DNA of 64,000 bases from JANNSX01 sp041397825 (GCA_041397825.1 JAWKVX010000004.1:744001-808000), one strand, 5' to 3'; positions 1 to 9,431 are shown, counted from the stretch's first letter. The notes: generated from the letters alone by a model not told the origin. Made by a program: numbers and translations.

Positions 1-1181
1 CAAGCGAAACATCCAGCGGCTTCTATGCAGGGCTGACACCGTTCACGAGCTTTTCCGACGTGCTCGATCCGTCGAACTACCGGCCATTGCCCGATGACTG
101 GCTGGTCGGCACGGCCGATGTCGTCGATTCGACCGGGGCGATCCAGAGCGGTCGCTACAAGGCCGTCAACATGGTCGGAGCGAGCGTCATATCCGCGGCC
201 CGCAATGTCACGGGCGACCTCGCCTTCCCCTTCGTCTTCGGCGGCGACGGCGCCTCGCTCGCCATACCGGGCGACACCGCCGACGCTCTCAGAGAGTGCA
301 TGGCCCGGCTTCAGACCTGGGCCCGCAAGGAGATGGCCCTCACCCTCAGAGCCGCACTGATCCCCGTCAGCGAAATCCGCAGATCCGGTGCGGATGTCAC
401 CGTCGCGCGCTTCCAGGCAAGCCCCGATGCGAGCTACGCCATGTTTGCCGGCGGCGGGCTGGCCTGGGCGGAGAGGCAGATGAAGTCCGGACGCTACGGC
501 GTGCCGCCGGCCGCGCATGACGAGCCACCTGACCTCGAGGGGCTCTCCTGCCGTTGGCAGCCCATCCCGGCTCGCCGCGGCGCCATCGTCTCGCTGATCG
601 TCACGCCCCAGCGGAGCGCTGGCGATCCGGACTTCAGAGGCATCCTCGGCGAGGTGCTGGCTCTTCTGGCGGCCTCTGGCCGGGACGGGCATCCCGTGCC
701 GCCGGATGGGCCCGGCTTCCGATGGCCGGCCCCGGGATCGAATCTCGAGGTGAAGGCCTCCAGGGGCCGCGTCCCGACCGTCAGGCAACGGCGCCGGATT
801 GCCCTTCAGACCTTCGTCACCCTGATCCTCGACCGCACCGGCCTGAAGCTCGGGAGCTTCGATCTACGGCACTACAAGCAGACGCTGGCGCGCAATACCG
901 ACTTCCGCAAGTTCGACGACGGTCTGAAGCTCACGGTCGATTGCTCGGACGCGACGGCCACCGACATCGAGCGGCGCCTGGATGCGGGATTCCGGAAGGG
1001 CGCACTCTTCTACGGCCTCTATCGACAGGCCGAGGCGCAGATGACCTGCATCGTGCCGTCCTACAAAACGGACGATCACATCCATTTCGTCGACGGGGCG
1101 CTCGGGGGATATGCGAAAGCGGCGGAGCGCATGAAAGCCCAGATGGCGGCGATGCCAGGGCTGGATCCTACCCGCCGATGA
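1..1181 (+). CDS. DUF3095 family protein (5' end outside window)
   Basis: The reading frame is already open at base 3 and encodes FYAGLTPFTSFSDVLDPSNY before the first in-window GTG at 60. That stretch matches how DUF3095 proteins begin, so the true start lies upstream of the window. A segment YKAVNMVGAS followed by FVFGGDGASLAIPG (codons near 210-270) resembles the nucleotide-cyclase/GGDEF-like fold, in which a Gly-Asp-Gly turn binds metal and nucleotide. No membrane segment is seen. The biochemical role of DUF3095 is not established; cyclase-like activity is inference. The stop overlaps the convergent Clp_N gene by 14 bp. At least 392 residues are encoded here. Confidence 0.8.
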   Translation, partial: SETSSGFYAGLTPFTSFSDVLDPSNYRPLPDDWLVGTADVVDSTGAIQSGRYKAVNMVGASVISAARNVTGDLAFPFVFGGDGASLAIPGDTADALRECMARLQTWARKEMALTLRAALIPVSEIRRSGADVTVARFQASPDASYAMFAGGGLAWAERQMKSGRYGVPPAAHDEPPDLEGLSCRWQPIPARRGAIVSLIVTPQRSAGDPDFRGILGEVLALLAASGRDGHPVPPDGPGFRWPAPGSNLEVKASRGRVPTVRQRRRIALQTFVTLILDRTGLKLGSFDLRHYKQTLARNTDFRKFDDGLKLTVDCSDATATDIERRLDAGFRKGALFYGLYRQAEAQMTCIVPSYKTDDHIHFVDGALGGYAKAAERMKAQMAAMPGLDPTRR

Positions 1182-2859
1182 TGGTCGTGAAGAAGCGAAA
1201 ACCCGCCTCGCCCATGGCACCGATGACGCCGGCTGCGGCCATGGCGGCGAGCCAGAGCACGATGCGGTAGACGTTGCGCGCATAGTTCGTGCGGACCCGG
1301 ACCTCGATGATCTGCTCGGGAAGCGCGGTCTCGGCCGCCAGGCCGTCGGGACCGACGGAACGGGCCGAGACCACCAGCTGGAGACGGGCCCGGCCACGGT
1401 AGTGCGGCGTCACCGTCCAGCGCCAGCTGGCGAAATCGTCGCTGGTTATTCCGAGCGTATTCTCGATCCATTGCGTCTCCGGAGACGTCGCCTCGATGTA
1501 GAAGCCACCCTCCGGCGCCCGAAGGCGGACCGACATGGCCTTGGCGACGTGAACCTTGTGCCCCGAGACCTGGCCATGCATGCCGTCGCCGAGGCCCTCG
1601 AGAGCGCCGCGCGCGATGCGCACCTCGACCTGCTCGGGTGTCGCAACACGCATGCGGCGCGGAATATTCTCGAGAAGAGAGCCTTCGCTCACCGACGAAT
1701 CGACCGGGGGCCGTGCCGCATTGGCGGGGGCCGGCGGCCGGCCCATGCGGGAAGCCTGCGGCGGACCGGCGGGGGGAAACCCATATCCGGGCTGGCCCTG
1801 GCCGTGCGGCGGCGGCGGACGACCACCCATCGGCGGTGGCCCCATGGGTCGCGCCGTCGCGCCGGCCGGTGGCGGGCCGGGCGGCCGCCAGCCCGGCACG
1901 CCCGGAGGCGGTCCGCCGGGCATGCGCATGCGATCGTTCGGCGGAGCGGCGCTGCCGTTCGCCGCCGGACCTCCTGGGCTTATCGGCCCGCGTTGCGGCG
2001 GCCGGCCGGTCCGCGGCTCGGCGGCCGGCGGTGCTCGGTAGGACTGAGGCTCGAGCTCCAGTTCCTGAGCGTCCATGCCTGACTTGGGACGATGCGCTGA
2101 CGGGCGCTGCTCACCACCTGACAGTGAGGGTGGCGGGCTTTGGTCCTCGAAGACATGCGGATCGCGTTGCGGGCGGCCGAGCGGCGGCTCCCGCCGGAAG
2201 GGAGACGTAGGCGCAGGCGTCTCGAAAGCTGACGGGCGGGCGCGCTCGTAGGAGCGATCCTCGCCCGAGGCGCTCACCTCGTCGCGGATCGAGGCGAGGA
2301 TATCCTCGTTCGAGTCGGTGGATGTCGAGACGGGTGGCGCCGCGGGCCGGGCGGGCGGCGGCGGGTTCGCCGGACGCCCCGTCGTCCCAGATCGGGCCTG
2401 CAGCGTCCGGATCGCCTCCTCGAAGGTCAGCCCATGCGACTTCAGAAACTCGGCGGCCGGACTGCGGCCATCACCGATCAACGCGGCCAGAACGATAGCC
2501 CCACTGACTGCCTGCCGGCGCGACTGCTGGGCCGCTTGCCGGGCAGCCTCGACGACGCGGGAAAGCTCCGGCGACAGGGCCGGCTCACCACCCTCCCCCG
2601 AGACCCGATCGGGAATCCGGCTGACATAGCCGGCGACATCGTCACGCAGTCGGTCGATATCGATCCTCGAGGCTTCGAATACCGCAAGCGCGTCGGGATC
2701 CTCGGTCAAAGCCAGGAGCAGATGCTCGAGCGTAACCTGACGATGCCCCTGCTCCTCGGCATAGACTTGGGCACGGCGCAATGTCGCCCGGAACTGGTCG
2801 GTTCCGACGTCATCCGCGATCAAGTCGTCTCGCGAGGTTGCCAATGCGGCCCCTCCCAT
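1168..2859 (-). CDS. Clp_N-domain protein with proline-rich linker and C-terminal membrane anchor
   Basis: A 563-residue protein. Residues about 20-165 form a double Clp_N repeat (FRATLRRAQVYAEEQGH, then VTLEHLLLALTEDPDA), the substrate/adaptor-binding fold of ClpA/ClpC. There is no Walker A motif or AAA+ module, so it is not a Clp ATPase. Residues about 190-400 are very rich in Pro, Gly and Arg and probably disordered. A conserved-looking C-terminal domain follows, ending in a hydrophobic helix (IVLWLAAMAAAGVIGAMG). I chose ATG 2859 because GGGAGGAGCC sits just upstream; an in-frame start at 2949 has no such site. Likely a membrane-tethered, stress- or proteostasis-related binding protein, by inference. 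Transcribed divergently from argB. Confidence 0.72.
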   Translation of the reverse strand: MGGAALATSRDDLIADDVGTDQFRATLRRAQVYAEEQGHRQVTLEHLLLALTEDPDALAVFEASRIDIDRLRDDVAGYVSRIPDRVSGEGGEPALSPELSRVVEAARQAAQQSRRQAVSGAIVLAALIGDGRSPAAEFLKSHGLTFEEAIRTLQARSGTTGRPANPPPPARPAAPPVSTSTDSNEDILASIRDEVSASGEDRSYERARPSAFETPAPTSPFRREPPLGRPQRDPHVFEDQSPPPSLSGGEQRPSAHRPKSGMDAQELELEPQSYRAPPAAEPRTGRPPQRGPISPGGPAANGSAAPPNDRMRMPGGPPPGVPGWRPPGPPPAGATARPMGPPPMGGRPPPPHGQGQPGYGFPPAGPPQASRMGRPPAPANAARPPVDSSVSEGSLLENIPRRMRVATPEQVEVRIARGALEGLGDGMHGQVSGHKVHVAKAMSVRLRAPEGGFYIEATSPETQWIENTLGITSDDFASWRWTVTPHYRGRARLQLVVSARSVGPDGLAAETALPEQIIEVRVRTNYARNVYRIVLWLAAMAAAGVIGAMGEAGFRFFTTIIGG

Positions 2860-3029
2860 CGGCTCCTCCCACCCGATCCCGCACCGTCCGCCCGAGGACG
2901 GGCACGCGGGCTGGCTCCTGCGAATCACCCGATCCGCGGGAGCATTCAACAGCTAATTTCGCGGCATCAATAAGGGGCTGTCGAGCATTTTTTGCGGCCA
3001 TCCCCGTGTATTGAGGCCAAATTGGGCGC

Positions 3030-3057
3030 TTGAGAGGGGCGAGCGACCCGATATAAG
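3030..3057 (+). promoter_or_regulatory. putative sigma70-type promoter of argB
   Basis: TTGAGA (3030-3035) and TATAAG (3052-3057) are separated by 16 bp and end 32 bp before the argB ATG. The boxes match the housekeeping consensus at 5/6 and 5/6 positions. Identified by eye only. Confidence 0.45.
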
Positions 3058-3089
3058 TCTCGCCAGAACAGCGACTTCAGGAAAGACCC

Positions 3090-4037
3090 ATGTCTCAGTC
3101 CGGCGACACGCCAGCGCGCCAAAGCATACCGCCCCAGATCCAGGCCGCGCTGCTCTCGGAGGCGCTGCCCTATATGCAGCGCTACGACGACAAGACCGTC
3201 GTCGTGAAGTTCGGTGGCCATGCCATGGGCGATGCCGCGCTTGCCCGCGCTTTCGCCCAGGACATCGTTCTGCTCAAGCAATCCGGCGTCAATCCGATCG
3301 TCGTGCACGGTGGCGGCCCGCAGATCGGCGACATGCTGAAGCGGCTCGAGATCAAGTCGGAATTCGTGCATGGCCTGCGCGTCACCGACAAGCCCACCAT
3401 CGAGATCGTCGAGATGGTACTTGCCGGCAAGATCAACAAGGAGATCGTGGCGACGCTCAACCGGGAGGGCGGCAAGGCGGTCGGCATCTCGGGCAAGGAC
3501 GCCAACCTGATGATCGCCAAGAAGATCGACCGGATGCCCGATCCGCAGTCCAACCTCATGCAGGCGGTCGATTTGGGCTATGTCGGCGATCCGGTGGAGG
3601 TGAACCCCGAGATCCTCGAGGTGATGGACCGCTCCGATCTTATACCGGTCGTCGCACCGATCGCCCTATCGGCCGAGGGTGAGACGCTCAACGTCAATGC
3701 GGACACGTTTGCCTCGGCCATCGCGGTGCGCATGAAGGCGACACGCCTGCTCCTTCTCACCGACGTCGCCGGCGTCCTCGACGGCAACAAGAGGCTCATC
3801 GAGGAACTGACGGTCGCGGACGCCAAGAAGCTCATGAAGGACGGCGTCATCACCGGCGGCATGATTCCCAAGGTCGAAGGTTGCATCGAGGTCGTCGAGA
3901 AGGGCGTCGAAGCCGTCACCATCCTCGACGGTCGCGTCTCCCATTCCGTGCTCCTCGAGCTCTTCACCGAACACGGCATCGGGACCATGTTCCGCGAAGC
4001 GCCGCCGAAGCGTACGAGGAAAGCGAAACATGGCTGA
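3090..4037 (+). CDS. argB: acetylglutamate kinase
   Basis: Phosphorylates N-acetyl-L-glutamate with ATP, the second step of arginine/ornithine synthesis, in the cytoplasm. The 315-residue protein has the amino-acid-kinase fold: VVKFGGHAM near residue 38, the [11 protein letters not shown] substrate/nucleotide loop near residue 73, [12 protein letters not shown], and [11 protein letters not shown] toward the C-terminus. [14 protein letters not shown] matches the region of arginine-sensitive enzymes, so arginine feedback is plausible. A ribosome site (AGGAAAG) precedes the ATG. The last 8 bp overlap the next gene, which suggests translational coupling with the HAD phosphatase. Confidence 0.96.
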   Translation: MSQSGDTPARQSIPPQIQAALLSEALPYMQRYDDKTVVVKFGGHAMGDAALARAFAQDIVLLKQSGVNPIVVHGGGPQIGDMLKRLEIKSEFVHGLRVTDKPTIEIVEMVLAGKINKEIVATLNREGGKAVGISGKDANLMIAKKIDRMPDPQSNLMQAVDLGYVGDPVEVNPEILEVMDRSDLIPVVAPIALSAEGETLNVNADTFASAIAVRMKATRLLLLTDVAGVLDGNKRLIEELTVADAKKLMKDGVITGGMIPKVEGCIEVVEKGVEAVTILDGRVSHSVLLELFTEHGIGTMFREAPPKRTRKAKHG

Positions 4038-4740
4038 TCGCGGCCGGCGAAGCTTCGAGGCCGTGCGCACTTGGATCTTCGATCTCGACAACACGCTCTA
4101 TCCGTCCGAATGCGACCTGTTCTCGCAGGTCAGCGCGCGGATGAGCCACTTCGTCGCCGACTTCCTGAAGGTGCCGGTCGACGAGGCCCGGGCCGTGCAG
4201 AAGAAATACTATCACGAGCACGGCACGACGCTCGCCGGGCTGATGACGAACCACGGCATGGCGCCAGAACCCTATCTCGACTACGTGCACGACATCGATT
4301 ACTCGCCCGTCCAGCCATCGCCCGAGCTCGCTCGCGCCATCGCGGCGCTCCCCGGCGAGAAACTGATCTTCACCAACGGCTCGCGGCGGCATGCCGAACG
4401 CGTGACCGATCGGCTCGGCATCACGCATCTCTTCTCCGGGACGTTCGACATCGTCGACGCCGCCTTCATCCCCAAGCCACGTGTCGACGCCTATATGCGG
4501 TTCCTCGTGCAGCACGACGTCCGGCCGGAGACGGCCGCCATGTTCGAGGATTTGCCGCAGAACCTCGAAGCACCCGCCGAACTCGGCATGACGACGGTGC
4601 TGGTCAAGACGCACCTCGTCGACCACCCCAATCTCATCGAGGCGCAGTCCTGGTCGACGCTTCCCGACCACATTCATCATGAGACGAGCGAGCTTGCCGC
4701 CTTCTTGAGCGCACTGACCGGCGGCGGCGACCCGGAGTGA
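4030..4740 (+). CDS. HAD-family pyrimidine 5'-nucleotidase-like phosphatase
   Basis: A 236-residue HAD hydrolase. [11 protein letters not shown] (Asp18 and Asp20) is motif I, with nucleophile and acid/base aspartates; [13 protein letters not shown] is motif II; the lysine in IPKPRVDAY is motif [12 protein letters not shown] is motif IV. A helical C1-type cap lies between motifs I and II. The DNTLYP form is typical of the pyrimidine 5'-nucleotidase/SDT1 subgroup often found next to argB in Rhizobiales. Substrate not determined; nucleoside monophosphates are the family precedent. The start overlaps the end of argB, giving a two-gene operon. Confidence 0.88.
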   Translation: MADRGRRSFEAVRTWIFDLDNTLYPSECDLFSQVSARMSHFVADFLKVPVDEARAVQKKYYHEHGTTLAGLMTNHGMAPEPYLDYVHDIDYSPVQPSPELARAIAALPGEKLIFTNGSRRHAERVTDRLGITHLFSGTFDIVDAAFIPKPRVDAYMRFLVQHDVRPETAAMFEDLPQNLEAPAELGMTTVLVKTHLVDHPNLIEAQSWSTLPDHIHHETSELAAFLSALTGGGDPE

Positions 4741-4744
4741 GACG

Positions 4745-7288
4745 TCAGGCGTCCTGCGATCTGAGGCCGGTCCACGGCCCGACCCGTGCGATCGCCGTCT
4801 GCACGCCTCGCGACAAAAGCTCCGCCACCGCCAGTGAGATCAGCAGCGTGGCCGCAAGCAACAATCCGTCAGGCAAGCCGCCGAGACGCGTCAGCGCCGC
4901 CACGACGACGACGTGGCTGAGATAAAGATACATCGACTGCTTGCCGACATAGGTTGCGAGCCTGGCGGTGGCCCGCGGCACCGGCAGGCTGCCGAGCCAC
5001 AAGACCGCGGCTGCCGCCCCCATCAACAGAAGCGGCGCGGTTGCACCGGCGGGAAGGAACAGCGCGGCGAGAACGGCGGAAAGCACCGCCATCAGCACCC
5101 GATCCGCCGAGCTGACCGCATGAAAGATGCACCAGCCGAGCAGGATGAGTTGTAGCCCGACCAGCGGATGCCGCACGCTCGTGGCTCCGAGCTCTGCCGT
5201 GAGTCCGAGGGCGAACACGATCGCCGCGAGAGCACCAAGGGCGGCAAGACCGGCCAGGAGCGGCTGCGCACCGATCCACTTGCGTAGCCACGATCCGGTG
5301 AAGGGCAACGCGATGAGCAACAAGGCTTGCACGTAGAGGCAGACAAACCAGTACGGCGTGATGCCGTGTGGCTGGATGTCCTCGTCGAAATTGCCGAGCA
5401 AGAGGAACCAGGCCCCATCCACAGGCCCCGCAGCGACATGCACCGCACCCAGGATCACGAAGTACGATGTTACGATCGGCAGCAACATGGTCCGCAGCAT
5501 CGAGCCCACCGCTCCCGACAGGAGCCGCGGTTTCTGAAAGCGCGCCAGCGAGTAGCCCGACAGCATCAGCAGGACATGCACACCGCCGGCGACCGGCAGG
5601 GCGATGGTGTGGAGCGCGACGACGGCAAGGAGCGCCAGGTCGCGACAGACGAGATCCGCGCCGACCCGCTGCCAACGCGACGGCGCTACGGGGGCCAGCC
5701 GCTCGAGCGTGCCGAGCGGCATCGTCTCCCAGCCTGGCGGCACGTCGCCGAGCCGGCTCTGCAGCGCCAGTTGCACCTCCAGATAGGCGAGACTGTCGCC
5801 GCCATGCTCGACGAAACTGAGGTTCAGGTCGACGGGCCGTCCGCGCAAGGCCGACGACACGACCTCGGCCAGCCCGATGTCCATCGCGCCCGCCATCGTT
5901 TCTGTTCGCGCCGCGCGTTCGCTGAGCGTCCGGTAGTCGATCTTGCCCGACGACAGCAGTGGCACGTCGTCGATGGGCTCAACCCGGATACCAGACGCCG
6001 TCAGTCCATAGGCATTCACCAGATCCGTCCGAACCGCCGTCCGATCGGCCTCCCCGGCAACGAACACCGTCAGTCGCTGGTCCGTCCCGACCGCATAGGC
6101 GGCGACGCCTTCCGCCCTGAGCCGCTGCTCGACCTCGTCGAGACTGATGCGCAGGCCGTACATCTTCACGAAACGGCTGAGGCGGCCGGTGATGCGGAAA
6201 TACCCCGTCGCCGTTCGCTCCGCGACATCACCGGTGTGGAGCACCGGCGGCCCGGCAGGTTTGGCCAGATCGGCGAGACACATCGCATAGCCCATCATCA
6301 CGTTGGGGCCGCGATAGACGAGCTCGCCCGGGACGCCGTTCTGCGCGATCGACTGTCCGTCGGCACCGACGAGATCGAAGAGTCCGCCCGGCACGGCCCG
6401 GCCGATCGTGTCGGCATTGGCCTCCAGATCCTCCGGCGGAACGTAAGCCATCCTGGGACCGGCCTCGGTCTGTCCGTACATGACGAACAACCTCCAGCCG
6501 GACCGTCGCGACAGTGCCGCATAGCGGCGAACCACCGGTTCCGAAAGTTTGCCGCCGGCCTGTGTGACCGTCTTGAGCGTCGGCAGGGCCCGCCGCTCGA
6601 AAGCGCTGTTGTCCAGGAGATCGAACTGGAATGGCACGAGCGCCATCGACGTCACGCCATTGCGCAGGAAGATGTCCCAGAACGCTTCGTCCACCAACGA
6701 GCGCTCCGTCAACACCAGCGCCGCGCCGCGAAGCAGATGCGTGTGCAGTACCGACATGCCGTAGGAGTAGTGGAACGGCAGCGTTGTGATGGCACGATCA
6801 TCCGGACCGATCTCGAGGTACTCGGCGATCGACCGCGCATTGGCCGTCAAGTTGCCGGCAGACAGGCGCACGAGCTTTGCCGCTCCGGTCGTGCCGGAGG
6901 TCGAGAGCAAGAGCGCGAGCTCGGGGTGCAACACGTGCGGCACCCGCTCCAGGAGCTCCGCCGCCCAGCCGTCGCTGCGCTTTCGGAACAAGATGTTCGG
7001 CCGGTAGGTCTCAACAATGCGTCGATCCGCCTCCGTCGCACCTTCGGAGGCGAGGATGACCGGCCAGCCGGCTCTCAAGGCCCCGAGATAGGCCGCGATG
7101 GGCGGCACGGCGTTGGCGGTCTCGATCAGGATCAACGGACGGTCGACTTGGGCTGGGAGCATGCCACTCATCGACGCGGCGGCGGCGTCGGCAGCAACCG
7201 CCAAGCTCTGATAGCTGGTCTCGGCACCGTTCTCGGCGAGAAGCGCCGGCTGACGGCCGAACACCTCAAGATCCCGCCAGAATGTCAT
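4745..7288 (-). CDS. adenylation-carrier protein-membrane acyltransferase fusion
   Basis: An 847-residue three-part enzyme. Residues 1 to about 455 are an AMP-binding adenylation domain: STSGTTGAAKLV (A3), LPFHYSYGMS (A4), MYGQTEAGPRMAY (A5), HTGDVAERTATGYFRITGR (A7/A8) and SSGKIDYRTL (A10). About 460-530 is a carrier domain with the phosphopantetheine site EHGGDSLAYLEV. The rest is polytopic: VVALHTIALPVAGGVHVLLMLSGYSLARF and YWFVCLYVQALLL resemble the Acyl_transf_3 (OafA-like) family, with about nine or ten membrane helices. The design suggests activation of a carboxylic acid or amino acid, loading on the carrier and transfer to a membrane or exported acceptor. Substrate and acceptor are unknown. 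ATG 7288 follows AAGGA; GTG 7306 is an alternative. Confidence 0.82.
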   Translation of the reverse strand: MTFWRDLEVFGRQPALLAENGAETSYQSLAVAADAAAASMSGMLPAQVDRPLILIETANAVPPIAAYLGALRAGWPVILASEGATEADRRIVETYRPNILFRKRSDGWAAELLERVPHVLHPELALLLSTSGTTGAAKLVRLSAGNLTANARSIAEYLEIGPDDRAITTLPFHYSYGMSVLHTHLLRGAALVLTERSLVDEAFWDIFLRNGVTSMALVPFQFDLLDNSAFERRALPTLKTVTQAGGKLSEPVVRRYAALSRRSGWRLFVMYGQTEAGPRMAYVPPEDLEANADTIGRAVPGGLFDLVGADGQSIAQNGVPGELVYRGPNVMMGYAMCLADLAKPAGPPVLHTGDVAERTATGYFRITGRLSRFVKMYGLRISLDEVEQRLRAEGVAAYAVGTDQRLTVFVAGEADRTAVRTDLVNAYGLTASGIRVEPIDDVPLLSSGKIDYRTLSERAARTETMAGAMDIGLAEVVSSALRGRPVDLNLSFVEHGGDSLAYLEVQLALQSRLGDVPPGWETMPLGTLERLAPVAPSRWQRVGADLVCRDLALLAVVALHTIALPVAGGVHVLLMLSGYSLARFQKPRLLSGAVGSMLRTMLLPIVTSYFVILGAVHVAAGPVDGAWFLLLGNFDEDIQPHGITPYWFVCLYVQALLLIALPFTGSWLRKWIGAQPLLAGLAALGALAAIVFALGLTAELGATSVRHPLVGLQLILLGWCIFHAVSSADRVLMAVLSAVLAALFLPAGATAPLLLMGAAAAVLWLGSLPVPRATARLATYVGKQSMYLYLSHVVVVAALTRLGGLPDGLLLAATLLISLAVAELLSRGVQTAIARVGPWTGLRSQDA

Positions 7289-7355
7289 GCCGCGGTCCTT
7301 GCTCACCCGTGTCGAATCAATCAGCGTCGAAGTCTACCACGAGGCCGACACGCCG

Positions 7356-8366
7356 ATGACGCGCTTTCTGCAGCCGGGCTTCTTTCGCATCGCTCTCGCG
7401 ACGGCCGTGGTGCTGAGCCACCTGTCGAACTTCGAGATCGGCCGTCCGGCGGTCTTTGCCTTCTTCGCCCTGAGTGGCTTCTGGGTCATGCGCATGTATG
7501 ACGAGAAGTATTCCAAGTCGGGTGGAGCCGGCGTCTTCTTCGTCTCGCGTTGGCTCAGGATCTGGCTGCCTTTCGCTGCTGCCTATCTGGGTTTTTTGAT
7601 CATCCAGTCCGCAGCATTTGGCAACGGCGATCCGGGCGCGCTCCGATCGCTCGGCATCCTCGGGATCGCCACCACTGGCATCGATGTGCTCGGCGTCTCC
7701 TGGTCGCTCGACATCGAGCTCCAATTCTATCTCATGGTGCCGATGCTCTGGTCGGCGATCCGGCTGATCGACGCTCGTGGGCATCGTCCCGGACCGATCC
7801 TCGCTGCAGCCTCCCTCCCACTCACGCTGATCGGCTGGTGGCTCGGCCTCGGTTATGGCGTCTGGACCTTGCTCGCCTACCTGCCCGGCTTCCTCGCGGG
7901 TCTCCTCATCTGGCACTCGGGATGGCGCCCGAACCTTCGCGACGCGCTGGCCTCGGCTGGCATGTTTGTGGCCGCCGGCGTCCTCGTCTGGCTCCTGCCT
8001 CTGACCCGAGCGTTCCTTGAGAAGGATACGCCGACCATCCTCCACGAGGACTGGTTCGGAATGGCCTGGATCGCCCTCCTTGTTCCCTTCATCGCCTACA
8101 ACGTCCGCCAGCGCAGCGACTGGCTCGACCAGCATCTCGGCAACTACTCCTATGCGCTCTACATCACGCATTGGCCCGTCATCTGGATCGTTCGCCACCT
8201 CATCGATGCGTCGCCGGCGGTCGAGAAGCTCGTAGCGCTCGCAGCGGTCGGACTAGTGTCCCTGACGTTCTACCTGCTCGTCGATCGGACTGCGGAACGG
8301 CTGCGGCAGGCCTATCTCGGACTGCGCCTGCCGAGCGCTGCGTCACGCCGGTCCATTACCACCTAG
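7356..8366 (+). CDS. OafA-like membrane acyltransferase (Acyl_transf_3)
   Basis: A 336-residue polytopic protein with about ten hydrophobic helices. ATAVVLSHLSNFEIG followed by FFALSGFWVMRMYDEKY near the N-terminus, and SWSLDIELQFYLMVPML further on, match the Acyl_transf_3 family, which O-acylates surface sugars or other envelope molecules using a cytoplasmic acyl donor. NYSYALYITHWPVIWIV is the usual late helix. ATG 7356 leaves a compact N-terminus; a longer frame from 7287 would overlap the divergent neighbour. It lies 67 bp from the adenylation fusion and may share its acceptor, which is inference. The final 10 bp overlap the convergent EEP gene. Confidence 0.85.
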   Translation: MTRFLQPGFFRIALATAVVLSHLSNFEIGRPAVFAFFALSGFWVMRMYDEKYSKSGGAGVFFVSRWLRIWLPFAAAYLGFLIIQSAAFGNGDPGALRSLGILGIATTGIDVLGVSWSLDIELQFYLMVPMLWSAIRLIDARGHRPGPILAAASLPLTLIGWWLGLGYGVWTLLAYLPGFLAGLLIWHSGWRPNLRDALASAGMFVAAGVLVWLLPLTRAFLEKDTPTILHEDWFGMAWIALLVPFIAYNVRQRSDWLDQHLGNYSYALYITHWPVIWIVRHLIDASPAVEKLVALAAVGLVSLTFYLLVDRTAERLRQAYLGLRLPSAASRRSITT

Positions 8367-9306
8367 CGTCGGCCGGCAACCGAAGGATCGCAACCAGGGG
8401 GCGGTGATCCGAGCCGACATTCGGGCCGAGATGAACGTCCGCGATGGCGATGTCGGGCGACACCCAGAGATGATCGATGTTGAGTTGGGGCAGGCCGCGG
8501 GCCTCCGCGGGCCAGCTCGGCAGGAAACGGCCCATATGAACCAACCCGGAGTCGTGTCGGAACACCGAGAACGAATGCGACCACCAGGTCGCGTTGAAGT
8601 CGCCTGCCACGATCACCGGCCCCGGCGCCGACCGGGCGATTCCGGCAAGCCGGCGCATTTCGCTCAAATGGCCATCCGGTCCGTCGATGGGCCGCATGAG
8701 ATGTGCACCGACGACCGTCAGCGTCGAGCTACCGATGTCGTAGGTCGCTGACACGCGGGGCGGTCCGTCGAACTTTTCCCGCCGGCCAGCCTCGGCCCCG
8801 ACAAACGGACGCTTCGAGAGGATCTCGACGGAGCAATGCCAGGTCTCCGCGCAGCCTGCGGCATAGGGGTAGGTCGCCGCCAGACGCTCGATGAGCGCCA
8901 GCTTGGTTGGACCGAACTCATACAGCAGAACAACATCCGCTTGCTCGCTCTCCAGATAGGATTGGAGGCGGTCGAGATCGTTGAGTTGATGCCAGGTGTT
9001 CAAGCTGACGATCTTCAGCTCCTGCGCTCGGCTGCGCAGAGTGGCCGGCTCGCTCGCGCGCCAGGCGAACGTCCAATGCAATCCAATCGTCAGCAGCCCG
9101 CCCGCCATCAGCACGGCCAGGGCCCGCCGCCGCCACGTCAAGGCGATCGTGGCGCTGATCAGGCCACCGAGTGCATGGCCAAAGAGATGCGAGACCGCAT
9201 CCGCGTAGGTCGAGACCGCGCCGAGCAGCCACGCCGCGACGATGCCGAGCGAACCGAGCGCAACGACAACCGCGAGGGCCACACCGACCGATCCAATCCC
9301 GCGCAT
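8356..9306 (-). CDS. membrane-anchored endonuclease/exonuclease/phosphatase family protein
   Basis: A 316-residue protein. The N-terminal 85 residues hold about three hydrophobic helices (VGVALAVVVALGSLGIVAAWL, then SATIALTW and ALAVLMAGGLLTIGL). An EEP domain follows: IVSLNTWHQLND, VVLLYEFGPTKLA (metal Glu), IVAGDFNATWW, NIDHLWVS and a terminal GSDHRPLVA carrying the catalytic Asp-His. Family members cleave phosphodiesters in nucleic acids, phosphoinositides or sphingolipids; this membrane-anchored type may act outside the cytoplasm. Substrate unknown. The start follows GGAGG by 5 bp. It is convergent with the acyltransferase gene. Confidence 0.85.
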   Translation of the reverse strand: MRGIGSVGVALAVVVALGSLGIVAAWLLGAVSTYADAVSHLFGHALGGLISATIALTWRRRALAVLMAGGLLTIGLHWTFAWRASEPATLRSRAQELKIVSLNTWHQLNDLDRLQSYLESEQADVVLLYEFGPTKLALIERLAATYPYAAGCAETWHCSVEILSKRPFVGAEAGRREKFDGPPRVSATYDIGSSTLTVVGAHLMRPIDGPDGHLSEMRRLAGIARSAPGPVIVAGDFNATWWSHSFSVFRHDSGLVHMGRFLPSWPAEARGLPQLNIDHLWVSPDIAIADVHLGPNVGSDHRPLVAILRLPADARW

Positions 9307-9431
9307 GCCAGCCTCCACTTCGCCGACGCCTTCTCCCATACGAGCCCGACAATATCCATGCTCCGCCCACGAACTCGCCGCATTTGACGCGCACCCTCTT
9401 AAGTGGCTGATTGATTTGGGGGAATTGCTCG

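Noticed and set aside
3011..3682. Plus-strand frame overlapping argB in another frame
   Set aside because: Arg-rich shadow; argB frame has full kinase motifs and a ribosome site.
5327..7501. Long + strand open frame (724 codons) opposite the adenylation fusion
   Set aside because: Composition is His/Arg/Gln-rich with no family motif, and the minus strand has clear AMP-binding, carrier and membrane signatures. It is an antisense shadow from high GC.
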